64,000 nt of DNA from Mycolicibacterium malmesburyense (GCF_001050015.1 NZ_CVTB01000233.1:1-64000); one strand, 5' to 3'. Numbered from the stretch's first letter, positions 1 to 10,127 are shown. Numbers and translations: made by a program. The notes: generated from the sequence alone by a model not told the origin.

Positions 1-90
1 GACCCCAACGCGCCCGCACCGCGGCCCGCAGTGGGGGTGCCCGTTCCGGTCGCCCCGGAGAACGCGCCGGGGATGGTGCCTCCGGCCTGA
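1..90 (+). CDS. C-terminal end of a Pro/Ala-rich protein (partial)
   Basis: Only the last 29 codons are present, open from the window edge to a TGA. The peptide is almost entirely Pro, Ala and Val (for example PVPVAPENAPGM). Such tails occur on mycobacterial secreted or wall-associated proteins. Because adhA follows, as Rv1862 follows Rv1860 (apa) in M. tuberculosis, an Apa/fibronectin-attachment-protein-like gene is possible, but the fragment is too short to decide. A strong hairpin lies 15 bases after the stop. Confidence 0.55.
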   Translation, partial: DPNAPAPRPAVGVPVPVAPENAPGMVPPA

Positions 91-104
91 CCCCCTAGAA
101 CGAA

Positions 105-139
105 GGCTTCCTCCACGGCATGATGCCGTGGAGGAAGCC
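105..139. terminator. Perfect 17-bp hairpin between convergent genes
   Basis: Bases 105-121 (GGCTTCCTCCACGGCAT) are exactly complementary to 123-139, so the stem is 17 bp with essentially no loop. It sits between the stop of the plus-strand Pro-rich gene and the stop of the minus-strand CDGP gene, as expected of a bidirectional terminator. There is no clear T-run, which is usual in mycobacteria. Confidence 0.75.
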
Positions 140-164
140 GAGTTCTGCTGAAGGCGTTAGGTTG

Positions 165-410
165 TCAGGGCCCAACCCACGGCGGGTTGGCGTTCGAGAC
201 ATTCGCGATGTAACAGTTCGTGCCGCCGAAGCCCATCGCGCCCGCGGTCTGGCAGCGCTCGAAGTTGCCGTCGGCGCCGATCGGTCCGTCACAGATCGTG
301 CCGCCGCCCCACGGTGTCCATCCGCCCTGACATCCGGCGTTGGCCGGAGCGGCGAATGCGATACCGCCGGCCGCCAGTGCCCCAACCGCCAGTGCAACAA
401 ATGCTTTCAT
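165..410 (-). CDS. Small secreted CDGP-domain protein
   Basis: This 81-residue protein has a classic signal peptide. Residues 1-23 are a hydrophobic Ala/Gly-rich segment ending in ANA, followed by a short mature part with four Cys and the words WTPWGGGTICDGP and FERCQ. It resembles the small exported mycobacterial proteins annotated as CDGP-domain proteins, whose function is unknown. I chose the ATG at 410. A GTG three codons upstream (419) is also possible because AAGGAG precedes it. The upstream region holds a 10-base direct repeat overlapping a likely promoter. Confidence 0.8.
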   Translation of the reverse strand: MKAFVALAVGALAAGGIAFAAPANAGCQGGWTPWGGGTICDGPIGADGNFERCQTAGAMGFGGTNCYIANVSNANPPWVGP

Positions 411-472
411 CTCTTCCACCCTCTCCTTCGCGGTACCGGACTCCCCGCCGGTACTGAGCCTCGCCGTCGTGT

Positions 473-513
473 ACGACGTTTCGTCGTTATCTATAGGTTA
501 TGCCGTCGTTATC
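473..513 (-). promoter_or_regulatory. Direct-repeat operator/promoter upstream of the CDGP gene
   Basis: On the minus strand GATAACGACG occurs twice, at 513-504 and 491-482, with starts 22 bases apart (two helical turns). TATAGA at 495-490 is a good -10 candidate, so one copy overlaps the -10 and the other lies beside the -35 position. ACGACG-TTT-CGTCGT (473-487) forms an adjoining inverted repeat. The arrangement suits a response regulator or other dimer binding on one DNA face. The factor is unknown. Confidence 0.4.
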
Positions 514-664
514 ACCGAGGAATGAGGATTATCCCTACTCGTAAATTTGCTCAGCGGTTCACGACCTCCCGTCACAAACTCTGTCCGGTTCGCCGCCCCG
601 ATCGTTAACGTCGTTCGCTGAGAGTGAAGGCGGGGTGGTGCGCCCGTCACGGCGGGGCGACCAT

Positions 665-1687
665 GTGGTGGTGAGCATTCCGACCATGACCGCCTGGCAG
701 GTTCGGCGACCGGGACCGATCGACACCCGACCGCTGCAACGCGCGGAGATCGAGATTCCACGCCCGGGCGCACACGAACTTCTGGTGGCGGTGCGGGCAT
801 GTGGCGTGTGCCGCACCGATCTTCACGTCGCCGAAGGTGATCTGCCCGTGCATCGTCCCGGCGTGGTTCCCGGCCACGAGGTCGTGGGCGAGGTCGTCGA
901 GGTGGGGCAGGAGGCGGGGGCGGAGTTCTCCGTCGGCGACCGCGTCGGCATCGCCTGGCTGCGACACACCTGCGGGCGGTGCCGGTTCTGCGCCCGAGGT
1001 GACGAGAACCTCTGCCCCCAATCGCGCTACACCGGTTGGGACGCCGACGGCGGGTATGCGCAATTCGCCACTGTCCCAGCGGCATACGCGCTTCCGCTAC
1101 CAGTGGGCTATACGGACACCGAGTTGGCCCCGCTGCTGTGCGCGGGCATCATCGGCTACCGCGCGCTGATGCGTGCGGAGCTGCCGGCGGGCGGGCGGTT
1201 GGGAATCTACGGCTTCGGCGGCAGCGCGCACCTGACCGCTCAGGTGGCGATCGCGCAGGGCGCCGAGGTCCATGTCATGACCCGCGGCGAGCAGGCGCGC
1301 GGGCTCGCGCTGAGTCTCGGCGCCGCCTCCGCTCAGGGCGCCGACGACCGACCGCCCGTCGCCCTCGATGCCGCGATCCTCTTCGCCCCCGTGGGGGAGC
1401 TCGTGCTGCCCGCGCTCGAAGCGCTCGATCGCGGTGGCACGCTGGCCATCGCGGGCATCCACCTCTCCGACATCCCGACGTTGAACTACCAGCACCACCT
1501 GTTCCAGGAGCGCCAAGTCAGGTCGGTCACCGCCAACACCCGGACCGACGCCCGCGCCTTCCTGGCCTTCGCCGGCGAACACCACATCGACGTGACGAGC
1601 CCGCCGTATCCGCTCGACCGCGCCGACGAGGCCTTGAGCGATCTCGCGACCGGACGCGTCTCGGGGGCCGCCGTGCTGGTCGTCTAG
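665..1687 (+). CDS. adhA: Zinc-dependent alcohol dehydrogenase (AdhA, Rv1862-like)
   Basis: This is a medium-chain zinc alcohol dehydrogenase that oxidises alcohols to aldehydes with NAD(P). Catalytic-zinc ligands appear as CGVCRTD and PGHE. The structural zinc loop has four Cys ([15 protein letters not shown]), and the cofactor fold has GFGGSA. The length of about 340 residues matches the family. The start is uncertain: GTGs at 665, 668 and 671 lie 7-13 bases after GGGG, and an ATG at 686 is also plausible. The position near the Rv1866/Rv1867-like genes supports orthology with M. tuberculosis adhA. A decayed insertion sequence begins just downstream. Confidence 0.88.
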   Translation: MVVSIPTMTAWQVRRPGPIDTRPLQRAEIEIPRPGAHELLVAVRACGVCRTDLHVAEGDLPVHRPGVVPGHEVVGEVVEVGQEAGAEFSVGDRVGIAWLRHTCGRCRFCARGDENLCPQSRYTGWDADGGYAQFATVPAAYALPLPVGYTDTELAPLLCAGIIGYRALMRAELPAGGRLGIYGFGGSAHLTAQVAIAQGAEVHVMTRGEQARGLALSLGAASAQGADDRPPVALDAAILFAPVGELVLPALEALDRGGTLAIAGIHLSDIPTLNYQHHLFQERQVRSVTANTRTDARAFLAFAGEHHIDVTSPPYPLDRADEALSDLATGRVSGAAVLVV

Positions 1688-1689
1688 AC

Positions 1690-1783
1690 CGTATGGGGAG
1701 GCTGGGGCCTCACTGCATGTGAACGTGGGTTGCCGCCAGGAATCGGGTCCTGGCCGGTAGAGCCACAGATGTAGGAGACCCCA
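1690..1783 (+). ncRNA. Candidate IS110 left-end / bridge-RNA region (relic)
   Basis: The sequence between adhA and the transposase relic can form two hairpins: GAGGC/GCCTC around 1718-1731, and GCCAGGA (1735-1741) with TCCTGGC (1748-1754) around a six-base loop. IS110-group elements encode a structured bridge RNA in the non-coding end upstream of the transposase. That this is a remnant of one is inferred from position and foldability only. Confidence 0.3.
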
Positions 1784-2288
1784 GTGATAGGTCAGCGTAC
1801 GAGTGTTGGTTTGGATGTGCACGCGCGTTCGATCGTTGCGTGCGGGTTGGACCGCGAGACCGGCGAGGTCATCGAGCGGCGGTTGACTCCCGCTCACCGC
1901 GACATTCTGAGTTGGATTGACGGCTTGCCAGGTCCGGTAGCGGTGACCTATGAAGCGGGTCCGACGGGCTTTAGTCTGGCGCGTGCTTTGGAGGCGGCCG
2001 GGATCTCATGCCAGGTCGCGGCGCCTTCGAAGTTGATCCGTCCGGCCGGGGACCGGGTCAAGACCGATGCCCGCGACGCGGCCCATCTGGCCGGGTTGCT
2101 GCATCTGGGCCAGATCACCGTCGTCACGGTCCCCACTGCCGATCAGGAGGCAGCTCGAGACTTGGTGCGCTCGAGAGGACTGTAGGGGGGATCTGATGAC
2201 CGCGCGGCATCGCATCTCCAAACTGCTCTTGCGCCAGGGCAGTGTCTACTACGGCGGCAAGGCCTGGAGCGGTCGTCGTCACGAGTAG
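1784..2288 (+). pseudogene. Truncated, frameshifted IS110-family transposase
   Basis: The first frame encodes the N-terminal RuvC-like DEDD domain of an IS110 transposase (VGLDVHARS, then YEAGPTGF, then KTDARDAAHLAGLL), with GTG preceded by AGGAG. After DLVR the frame breaks. The family continuation (AREDCRGDLMTARHR...LLLRQGSVYYGGKAW) resumes in the next frame, consistent with loss of two bases from a GCGC run near 2171. The reading then ends at 2288, so the C-terminal Ser-containing transposase domain is absent. The copy cannot be active. No intact right end was found. Confidence 0.88.
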
Positions 2289-2450
2289 AGCAATCATGTT
2301 GCACGACAACACAATCACGCTCGACCCTAGACAGCGGCCAACTCCGACTCGAAGTCCCGGTCCTGCGGTAGCCAACCCGCGCATATCAGACTGACAACGC
2401 GTCGACACGACACGCTCGACATCACCGAACACCCCATCTGGTCAACGAAA

Positions 2451-2480
2451 CGGCGGCCGCGGCGACGGTCACGGCCGCCG
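2451..2480 (-). terminator. Hairpin terminator downstream of the 2516-2995 gene
   Basis: CGGCGGCCG (2451-2459) pairs perfectly with CGGCCGCCG (2472-2480) around a 12-base loop. Read on the minus strand the stem is followed by TTTCGTT. It lies 35 bases beyond the stop of the minus-strand hypothetical gene, as expected for its terminator. Confidence 0.55.
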
Positions 2481-2515
2481 CTTCACCCTGCCCCCTTGGC
2501 AATCAGCACCCCATA

Positions 2516-2995
2516 TCAGAGCTCGGCCAGTGCGGCGCGGAGCCGCCCCTTGAGATCCCCGCGGCCGTATCGATACACCGGGCCCGTCCCGTCCGCGAGC
2601 AGAAGACGCAGCCGAGCCATGCCCCGCCCGCTGACCGGTCGGGGAGAGTGCAGCCGCAGCGTGACGTCGTCGATCAGATCCTCGGCGACGGCGATGTTCG
2701 CGGTGTGCAACGGCACCCGTGACGACATCAGCGGACCGCGCCCCCGCGCATCGCGCACGATGCGCCGCAACGCCCGTGCCACCGCCTCACGTTCGGCGGT
2801 CGACGTCAGCCGTGCGCAGTGCGCGGCGTAGGCGCTGCCTACCGGTGCGACACCTCCGACGGCCGCCAGACGGTCGAACTTGTTCGCCCGCAGCCTCGCC
2901 ACCACGCGCGCCCGTAGCGACGGGGCAGGCGCCTCGACGGTCCTCGCGACCGTCGACAGGGACAGCAGGCGCTGGGAATTCTTGGTGTCCGACAT
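2516..2995 (-). CDS. Conserved hypothetical protein, 159 aa
   Basis: I do not recognise a family. The protein is basic and helix-rich, without membrane segments or a signal peptide. Its N-terminal half is rich in Arg and Ala (for example SLRARVVARLRANKFDRL), and its C-terminal part carries GTGPVYRYGRGDLKGRL. Codon usage has the strong third-position GC of its neighbours, which supports coding. It is transcribed divergently from the CGNR zinc-finger gene and ends at a hairpin. Function unknown. Confidence 0.7.
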   Translation of the reverse strand: MSDTKNSQRLLSLSTVARTVEAPAPSLRARVVARLRANKFDRLAAVGGVAPVGSAYAAHCARLTSTAEREAVARALRRIVRDARGRGPLMSSRVPLHTANIAVAEDLIDDVTLRLHSPRPVSGRGMARLRLLLADGTGPVYRYGRGDLKGRLRAALAEL

Positions 2996-3068
2996 ATCGA
3001 TCCTCGGTTCTAAGGGATGCGGGTGTGACCACTAACCAACTTACAGCGGTCATGCATGACCGGTCAAG

Positions 3069-3103
3069 TTGAAATACAGGTCACGAAAAGCTAGGCTGCC
3101 TAT
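3069..3103 (+). promoter_or_regulatory. Sigma-A-like promoter of a leaderless gene
   Basis: TTGAAA (3069-3074) and TAGGCT (3092-3097) are separated by 17 bases. The ATG of the next gene begins seven bases after the -10. Transcription would therefore start on or next to the start codon, giving a leaderless mRNA, a common mycobacterial arrangement. Confidence 0.65.
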
Positions 3104-3682
3104 ATGACTGCCACGCAGTGGCTCGGGGATCAGGAGACCAAGCCGGCACCGCCGCGGCTGGCCCTGATCCAGAGCCTGGTGAACACCGCGGAACTGCCGT
3201 CGGGCCCCGATCGGCTGGCCGATCCGGATGACGCGCAGCCGTGGTTGCGCGAGCACGGACTGCTGGACCCCGATGACGCCGTCGACGAGGCCGACCTCGC
3301 CTTGCTGCGCGGTGTCCGCGAGGCACTGCGGGCGATGCTGGTGCACAACGCCGGTGGCCCGCAGCCCACGGCCGCGGCGCTGGCCCCCCTGCGCACCACG
3401 GCGGGCGGCGCTGCGCGCGCCCAACTCGACGAGCAGGGACGGGTGAGCCTCTCGGCGGTCGGCACCTCGCTGCGTGCCCGCCTGACCGAACTGCTACTGG
3501 CGATCCATGACGCCCAGCGTGACGGCACCTGGCCGCTGCTGAAAGCCTGCGCCAACGAAGAGTGCCAGTGGGCGTTCTACGACCGTTCCCGCAACCACGG
3601 CGGCACGTGGTGCAGCATGGCGACCTGCGGTAACAAGCTCAAGAACCGGGAGTTCCGCGCCCGCAAGCGCGGGTCGCACTGA
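3104..3682 (+). CDS. CGNR zinc-finger / ABATE-domain protein
   Basis: This 192-residue protein has the two-part layout of the DUF1470 family. An N-terminal ABATE-like region covers roughly residues 15-130. The C-terminal CGNR zinc finger (from about residue 148) reads CANEECQWAFYDRSRN then WCSMATCGNK. The usual CGNR signature is CGNK here, and all four Cys are present. Such proteins are thought to be stress-linked transcription regulators. The mRNA is probably leaderless. The gene ends two bases before the convergent CPBP gene ends. Confidence 0.88.
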   Translation: MTATQWLGDQETKPAPPRLALIQSLVNTAELPSGPDRLADPDDAQPWLREHGLLDPDDAVDEADLALLRGVREALRAMLVHNAGGPQPTAAALAPLRTTAGGAARAQLDEQGRVSLSAVGTSLRARLTELLLAIHDAQRDGTWPLLKACANEECQWAFYDRSRNHGGTWCSMATCGNKLKNREFRARKRGSH

Positions 3683-3684
3683 CC

Positions 3685-4446
3685 TCAGCTCAGGTGCCAC
3701 ACCAACGCGGCGGCCAGCGCACCGAGCCCGTTCAACGACCAGTGCAGCGCGATCGGCGCGATCAGGCTGCCGCTGCGGCGCCGCAGCCAGGTGAAGACGA
3801 AGCCCGCGACGCCCGTGGCCACCACCGCCAGCGTCACACCCGCGATCGTGCCCAGCAAACCCCCGCCCAGGATTCGGGTGAACCCGACGTTGCTACTGGT
3901 CAGGCCCATCGAAGTGGCGATGTGCCACAGGCCGAACAGCAGTGAGCCCCCGGCGGCGACACCGCGGAAACCCCAAGCGCGGTTGAGCGCGCCGTGCAGC
4001 ACACCGCGGAAGGCCAGTTCCTCGGGGATCACGGTCTGCAGCGGGATGATCACCATCGACGCGATAAGCGCGCCGGAGATGGTGGCGTAGTTGTTGTTCA
4101 TGAACATCGGCCGCGTCCACGGCAGCAGCGCCCCGATCGCGATGACCGAGAGCACCACCGCGACGGCGCCCAGCGCGTAGCCGGTTCCCGATCTCCAATG
4201 CTCCCGGCTCAGGCCGAGTTCGGCCCAGCCCAGCCCGCGGGAACGGACCAGGAGCAACAGGAACACCGCCGCGGCCGGAACCGTCGCCACGCTGGCCCAC
4301 GGTGTGGTGAAGTGCGCGATCAGATTCGTCAGCGCCAGGACCACCACGACCACCGCGATGTCGACATAGGTGCGGAAGTGGTGCAGGGCGGAGAGCTGTT
4401 CGACCAGCGGGTGCGGGCGCTCGGCTAGGACGGCTTGGTCGGACAC
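3685..4446 (-). CDS. CPBP-family intramembrane metalloprotease
   Basis: This is a 253-residue polytopic membrane protein with about six to eight hydrophobic segments. The Abi/CPBP active-site motifs are present: PEELAFRG (Glu142, Glu143, Arg147), FGLWH (His175) and HWSLN (His235). Family members cleave membrane or prenylated proteins or act in stress and bacteriocin resistance. The substrate here is unknown. The GTG start lies 11 bases after the phosphoketolase stop, so the two genes are probably co-transcribed. Confidence 0.85.
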   Translation of the reverse strand: MSDQAVLAERPHPLVEQLSALHHFRTYVDIAVVVVVLALTNLIAHFTTPWASVATVPAAAVFLLLLVRSRGLGWAELGLSREHWRSGTGYALGAVAVVLSVIAIGALLPWTRPMFMNNNYATISGALIASMVIIPLQTVIPEELAFRGVLHGALNRAWGFRGVAAGGSLLFGLWHIATSMGLTSSNVGFTRILGGGLLGTIAGVTLAVVATGVAGFVFTWLRRRSGSLIAPIALHWSLNGLGALAAALVWHLS

Positions 4447-4457
4447 GACAGCCCAGT

Positions 4458-6887
4458 CTAGCGATCGTGTTCGCTGAGGGTGTCCTGCGACAGCGAAGGC
4501 GCCCGGTAGTCCGGGTCCCACGTCCACCCCGAGATGGCCGGATCGTCCTCGCCGTGCTCCCGCGTGTAGCGCCGGGCCGCCAGGCGCGCGTCGGCCATCT
4601 CCTGGCGCAGCACCGCCGCGCTGCTGCCCAACCCCTCGACCCTGTCGATGACGTCCATCACCAGGTGGAAGCGGTCGAGGTCGTTGAGCATCACCATGTC
4701 GAACGGCGTGGTGGTGGTGCCGCGCTCCTTGAAACCGCGCACGTGCAGTTGGGCGTGGTTGGTGTGGCGGTAGGTCAGGCGGTGGATGAGCCAGGGGTAG
4801 CCGTGGTAGGCGAAGATGATCGGCTTGTCCTCGGTGAAGATCGAGTCGAAGTCGCGCTGCGACAGCCCGTGCGGATGTTCGGACTCCGGCTGCAGCCGCA
4901 TGATGTCGACGACGTTGACCACCCGCACCTTCAGCTCGGGCAGCCGCCGGCGGAGGATGTCGGCGGCGGCCACCGTCTCCAGGGTCGGAATGTCCCCGGC
5001 GCACGCGAGCACCACGTCCGGCTCCCCGGTCGTGTTGCTCGCCCACTCCCAGATCCCCAACCCCCGGGTGCAGTGCGCGATCGCCGAATCCATATCCAGG
5101 TAGTTCAGCGCGGGCTGCTTACCGGCGACGATCACGTTGACGTAGTGGCGGCTGCGCAGGCAGTGGTCGGCCACCGACAGCAGGGTGTTGGCGTCCGGCG
5201 GCAGGTACACCCGGACGACCTCCGGGCGCTTGTTGGCGACGTGGTCGATGAAACCGGGATCCTGATGCGAGGCACCGTTGTGGTCCTGGCGCCAGACATG
5301 CGATGTCAGAAGGTAATTCAGCGACGCGATCGGCGCGCGCCACGACAGCTCACGACTGCTGTTGAGCCACTTGGCATGCTGATTGAGCATGGAGTCGACG
5401 ATGTGGATGAACGCCTCGTAGCAGTTGAACAGACCGTGCCTGCCGGTCAGGAGATAACCCTCGAGCCAGCCCTGGCAGAGGTGTTCGGAGAGCACCTCCA
5501 TCACCCGGCCCTCGGGCCCGAGGTTCTCGTCGTCGGGCGTGAGCTCGGCCAGCCAGGCCTTGTCGGTCGCCTCGAGCGTCGCCGATAGCCGGTTGGAGGC
5601 CGTCTCGTCGGGGCCCATCAACCGGAATCGGTCCGGATTGCCCGCGATGACGTCGCGCAGGAACATGCCGAGCACCCGGGTCGCCTCCGCCGACTCGGAC
5701 GCGGGTTCGTCGACGGCAACGGCGTAGTCGGTGAACGGGGGCAGGTCGAGGTCCTTGAGCAGCAGTCCGCCGTTGGCGTGGGGGTTGGCGCTCATCCGGC
5801 GTGATCCGCGCGGGGCGATTGCACGCAGGTCGGGCCGCAGTGCGCCGTCGTCGTCGAACAACTCCTCGGGGCGATAACTGCGCAGCCACGCCTCGAGCCG
5901 GGCCCGATGTTCTGAGTTGGTGTGGGTCCCCGACAGCGGAACCTGGTGCGAGCGCCACGTGCCCTCGACCTTCTTGCCGTCGACCTCGCGCGGTCCGGTC
6001 CAACCCTTCGGCGTGCGCAACACCACCATCGGCCACAGCGGGCGGCCGGATTCGCCGTCGAGGCGGGCGGCGCGCTGGATGGCGGCGATCTGGTCGAAGG
6101 CCTCGTCGAACGCGGTGGCCAGCTGCTGATGCACGTTGGCGGGATCGTCGCCGGCCACCGTGATCGGTCGGTAGCCGTAGCCGAACATCAGCGACTCGAG
6201 TTCCTCCTGCGGTATTCGCGCGAGCACCGTGGGGTTGGCGATCTTGTAGCTGTTGAGGTGCAGGATCGGCAGCACCGCCCCGTCGGTGACCGGGTTGAGG
6301 AACTTGTTCGAATGCCAACTGGCCGCCAGGGGGCCGGTCTCGGCCTCGCCGTCGCCGACCACGCACGCGACCACCAGGTCGGGATTGTCGAACGCCGCCC
6401 CGTACGCGTGCACCAGCGCGTAGCCCAGCTCGCCGCCCTCGTGGATGGAGCCGGGCGTCTCCGCGGCGACGTGGCTGGGGATACCGCCGGGAAAAGAGAA
6501 CTGGCGGAACAGTTTCCGCATCCCGTCGGTGTCTTCGGAGATCGCCGAGTACACCTCGCTGTAGGTGCCTTCCAGATAGGCGTTGGCCACCAGCCCGGGG
6601 CCGCCGTGCCCGGGACCGGTGATGTAGATGACGTTGGCGTCGCGCTCGCGGATGACGCGGTTGAGGTGTGCGTAGACGAGGTTGAGGCCGGGGGTGGTGC
6701 CCCAATGGCCGAGCAGGCGCGGTTTGACGTGCTCCGGGGCCAGCGGCTCGCTCAGCAGCGGATTGTCGAGCAAATAGATCTGGCCGACCGACAGATAGTT
6801 CGCGGCACGCCAATAGGCGTCAATGAGATCGAGTTCGTCGGCGGACAGCGTGGGGGAGAGTGCCTGTGCAGTCATCTGACTCATCAT
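4458..6887 (-). CDS. xfp: Xylulose-5-P/fructose-6-P phosphoketolase
   Basis: This thiamine-diphosphate enzyme cleaves xylulose-5-phosphate or fructose-6-phosphate with phosphate to acetyl-phosphate plus a sugar phosphate. It gives a route from sugars to acetyl units that bypasses pyruvate. About 805 residues match the family. Diagnostic stretches include [45 protein letters not shown] and, in the C-terminal half, [14 protein letters not shown]. Possible starts are the ATG pair at 6887/6884 or the ATG at 6875. None has a strong ribosome site. TACAGGAT near 6922-6915 may be its -10. Confidence 0.95.
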   Translation of the reverse strand: MMSQMTAQALSPTLSADELDLIDAYWRAANYLSVGQIYLLDNPLLSEPLAPEHVKPRLLGHWGTTPGLNLVYAHLNRVIRERDANVIYITGPGHGGPGLVANAYLEGTYSEVYSAISEDTDGMRKLFRQFSFPGGIPSHVAAETPGSIHEGGELGYALVHAYGAAFDNPDLVVACVVGDGEAETGPLAASWHSNKFLNPVTDGAVLPILHLNSYKIANPTVLARIPQEELESLMFGYGYRPITVAGDDPANVHQQLATAFDEAFDQIAAIQRAARLDGESGRPLWPMVVLRTPKGWTGPREVDGKKVEGTWRSHQVPLSGTHTNSEHRARLEAWLRSYRPEELFDDDGALRPDLRAIAPRGSRRMSANPHANGGLLLKDLDLPPFTDYAVAVDEPASESAEATRVLGMFLRDVIAGNPDRFRLMGPDETASNRLSATLEATDKAWLAELTPDDENLGPEGRVMEVLSEHLCQGWLEGYLLTGRHGLFNCYEAFIHIVDSMLNQHAKWLNSSRELSWRAPIASLNYLLTSHVWRQDHNGASHQDPGFIDHVANKRPEVVRVYLPPDANTLLSVADHCLRSRHYVNVIVAGKQPALNYLDMDSAIAHCTRGLGIWEWASNTTGEPDVVLACAGDIPTLETVAAADILRRRLPELKVRVVNVVDIMRLQPESEHPHGLSQRDFDSIFTEDKPIIFAYHGYPWLIHRLTYRHTNHAQLHVRGFKERGTTTTPFDMVMLNDLDRFHLVMDVIDRVEGLGSSAAVLRQEMADARLAARRYTREHGEDDPAISGWTWDPDYRAPSLSQDTLSEHDR

Positions 6888-6959
6888 CGTCGGGGCGGGT
6901 GAACGCGGTTCCAATCCTGTACCCGATGCGGGTGAACCTACCCATTAGCCTGTTCTTCC

Positions 6960-7835
6960 GTGTTGGGATTCGCGGTGCCGCAGTTCGGGGAGTCCGCCCG
7001 GACCGATCTCGCGCGCTACGCCGCCACCGCCGAGAGCCTCGGCGCGGACAGCCTCTGGGTGGGAGACCGCCTGCTGACGCCGGTGGATCCCAGCGTCGGT
7101 TACGCCGGTCAAGACACCATCCCCGAGCAGTTCCGCACCGGACTGGACCCGTTCGTCGCGCTGGCGGTGGCCGCGACCGCGACGACCCGCGTCCGGCTGG
7201 GCAGCAGCGTGTTCGTCGCACCGTGGTACCTGCCGGTGCAGCTGGGCCGCCAGCTGACGGCACTCGACGTGGTCAGCGGGGGCCGGCTCGTTCCCGGGTT
7301 CGGCATCGGGTGGTCGCCGGAGGAGTTCGCGGCCGCCGGCGCCCCGTTCCGTGCCCGCGGCGCCCAGCTCGACGAGCTGCTCGACGCCCTCGAACGGCTG
7401 TGGACGACGAATCCGGTGCAGCACGACGGGAAGCGGTGGTCGATCCCGTCGTCGTGGGTGGAACTCAAACCGGTCCAGCAACCCCGCCCGCCGATCTATC
7501 TCGCCGCCTTCACCCCTGCGAGCCTTCGGCGCATCGGAAGACGCGCCGACGGCTGGCTTCCGGCCGTGCAGGTGCCCGGCGGCGTTGCGCCCGAGATGCT
7601 CGCGATGCTGCGCCGCACCATCGACGACGCCGCCCGCGAGGCGGGCCGGGACCCGTCGGCGATCCACACCTACGTGCGGATCAACGTCGCTGCAGGGACA
7701 CCGGTCGACGCCGTCGCCGAAGCGGTGCGGACGCTGGCCGACGCCGGCTATCCCGATTCCTTCGTCGACCTGATGTATGTCGCGACCGACGCCGACGACC
7801 ATCTGCGGTGGGTCGAGGAACTGCTGGCGGCATGA
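6960..7835 (+). CDS. LLM-class F420-dependent oxidoreductase
   Basis: This 291-residue luciferase-like TIM-barrel protein is of the mycobacterial F420 type. It shows the usual start (GFAVPQFGE), SLWVGDRLLTP, RVRLGSSVFV, GFGIGWSPEEF and RRADGWLPA. It probably transfers hydride from reduced F420 to a lipid or CoA-linked substrate. The GTG is eight bases after TAGCCT (6946-6951), so the message is probably leaderless. Its stop overlaps the next start (ATGA), placing it first in an operon with a CoA-transferase and a thiolase, which suggests acyl-CoA metabolism. Confidence 0.9.
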   Translation: MLGFAVPQFGESARTDLARYAATAESLGADSLWVGDRLLTPVDPSVGYAGQDTIPEQFRTGLDPFVALAVAATATTRVRLGSSVFVAPWYLPVQLGRQLTALDVVSGGRLVPGFGIGWSPEEFAAAGAPFRARGAQLDELLDALERLWTTNPVQHDGKRWSIPSSWVELKPVQQPRPPIYLAAFTPASLRRIGRRADGWLPAVQVPGGVAPEMLAMLRRTIDDAAREAGRDPSAIHTYVRINVAAGTPVDAVAEAVRTLADAGYPDSFVDLMYVATDADDHLRWVEELLAA

Positions 7836-10127
7836 GCGAAGCACTGCTGGCATCCGTCCGGGTGCTCGATCTCGGCGGCGCCGACTCCGACGGGGTGAGC
7901 AGGCTGTATGCCGATCTCGGCGCCGACGTGCTGAAGATCGAACCGCCGGGCGGGCGTCCGGACCGGCGAACGTCGCCGACCGTGGCCGGGGCGAGCGTGC
8001 CTTTCCGGCTGAACAACGCGAACAAGCGGTGCGCGGTTCTCGACCCCGCCGACCCCGATGACCGCAGGGCGCTGCTGGACCTGGCGAGCACGGCGGACAT
8101 CGTCGTTGACGGCGGAACTCCCGGTGGCGCTGCCGAATTCGGCACGTCCTGCGCCGAGCTGGCGGAGCGGTTCGGCCACCTGGTCGTGCTGTCGGTCACC
8201 GACTTCGGCGTCGACGGACCCTATGCCTCGTGGCAGGCTACCGACGCGGTTCTGTACGCGCTGTCGACGGCGCTGTCGCGTACGGGACCGACCGCCGGCA
8301 CCCCGGTGCTGCCCCCGATCGGCCTGGCATCGGGCACCGCGGCGGCGCAGGCCGCGTGGGCCGGGCTCGCCGCCTACTATCGTCGGTTACGCCACGGCAC
8401 AGGCGATCTCATCGACTTCTCCCGCTTCGAGGCGGTGCTCCAAGCACTGGATCCGCCGTTCGGATCGGAGGGCCAGGCGGCCGTCGGCGTCAAGAAGACC
8501 ACCGAGATCTGGCGCGGCAGGCCCCGTAACCAGAACATCTATCCGATCTTCGCCTGCAAGGATGGCCACGTCAGGATCTGCCTGCTGTCGCCGCGCCAGT
8601 GGCGCGCCATGCACGCCTGGCTCGGCGAACCCGAACAGTTCGCCGACCCGAAGTTCGAGACGATCGCCGCGCGCTACGCGTCCTCTCGCGAGCTCAACGC
8701 CCTTATCGGCGACTTCGTCGCATCGCAGACGATGGACAATCTGGTCGCCGAGGGACAGTCCCGGGGCGTTCCGATCGTCGCGGTCCTCACCCCGACCGAG
8801 GCGATGGCCTCCGAGCACTTCCGCGCGGTCGGCGCGTTGACGACGACGGCGTTCGCCCCCGGCGCGGAGATCGTCGCGCCCGCGGGCCCGTTCGTCGTCG
8901 ACGGCCACCATCGCGGGCTCAGGCGGCCGGCTCCGGACGCGGGAGCCGACGAACCCGTCTGGATCACAACACGATCGACCGAACAGGCACCCTCCAACGC
9001 GGTACAACGCCCGTTCGAGGGGATGCGGATCCTCGACCTCGGGATCATCGTCGCCGGGGGCGAGCTCGGCAGGTTGTTCGCCGACCTCGGGGCCGAGGTG
9101 ATCAAGATCGAGAGCGCGGCCTATCCCGACGGGCTGCGCCAGACCCCGCCCGGACAGGTGATGAGCCGTTCGTGGGCGCTGACCCACCGCAACGAGCAGA
9201 GCCTCGGCCTCGACCTGCGCACACCGGCGGGCGTTCGCCCGCCTGGTCACCGACGCCGACGCCGTGTTCGCCAACTTCAAGCCGGGAACGCTGGCGTCAC
9301 TGGGGTTCTCCTACAACCGCCTGCGAGAGCTGAATCCCCGCATCGTGCTGGCCGAGAGCAGCGCCTTCGGCGCGACCGGACCGTGGAGCGCACGGATGGG
9401 GTACGGGCCGCTGGTGCGCGCGACCGCGGGAGTCACCTCGTTGTGGACGTCTGCCGACGGCGGATTCTACGACGCGACAACGATTTTCCCGGACCACGTG
9501 TCGGCACGGCTCACCGCGATCGCCGCACTGTCCGCGCTGATCCGGCGCGACCACACCGGACAACCCGCCCGTGTCCACGTCTCACAGGCCGAGGCCGCGG
9601 TGCATCAGCTGGCGACGCGCTATGTCACCGAAGCCGCGCGCGAGGCCGGTCTTCCCGTCGTCGACGACGCCGCCGAGCATCGCGTCTGCCCGTGCGCGGG
9701 CGACGACGAGTGGTGCGTGATCTCGTTGCGCTCCGACGCCGACCGTGCCGTGCTGAACTCGATCACCGGCAGCGAAGACACCGCACAATGGACCCTGGCC
9801 CGCGACAAGACCGAGGTGGCGCGCGCACTGCAGGACGCGGGGATCGCGGCCGCGCCGATGAACCGCGTCGTCGATGTGCCCGCTGACCCGCAGGTGCGTC
9901 ATCGAAAGCTGTACTCCGACATGGAGCATCCGCTGTTCGACGCGCCCATGCTCACCGAAACGCGGCCGGCGCCGTACACCCGCATCCCGCCCGCCCGGCT
10001 GACTCCCGCGCCGACACCGGGGGAGCACACCCGCGAGATCTGCCGGGACATCCTCGACCTAACCACCGAAGAAACCGATCGGCTCATCGCCGACGGCACA
10101 CTCTTCACCCATCGAGAAAGGCCATGA
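7832..10127 (+). pseudogene. Tandem family III CoA-transferase, frameshifted (Rv1866-like)
   Basis: The locus encodes two CaiB/BaiF CoA-transferase domains in series. The first begins VRVLDLGGADSDGVSRL and the second MRILDLGIIVAGGELGRLF. Near 9230 the reading frame changes. LRTPAG ends sense in one frame, and AFARLVTDADAVFANFKPG resumes in the next (GTG at 9264), so a net loss of bases is inferred. The restored product would be about 766 residues, close to the roughly 778 I recall for Rv1866. It is either a real mutation, making two partial proteins, or a sequence error. Start and stop overlap both neighbours, so it is operonic. Confidence 0.85.

Noticed and set aside
4467..5588. 373-codon frame antisense to the phosphoketolase
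   Set aside because: It has no recognisable domain and mirrors codon bias of the real gene.
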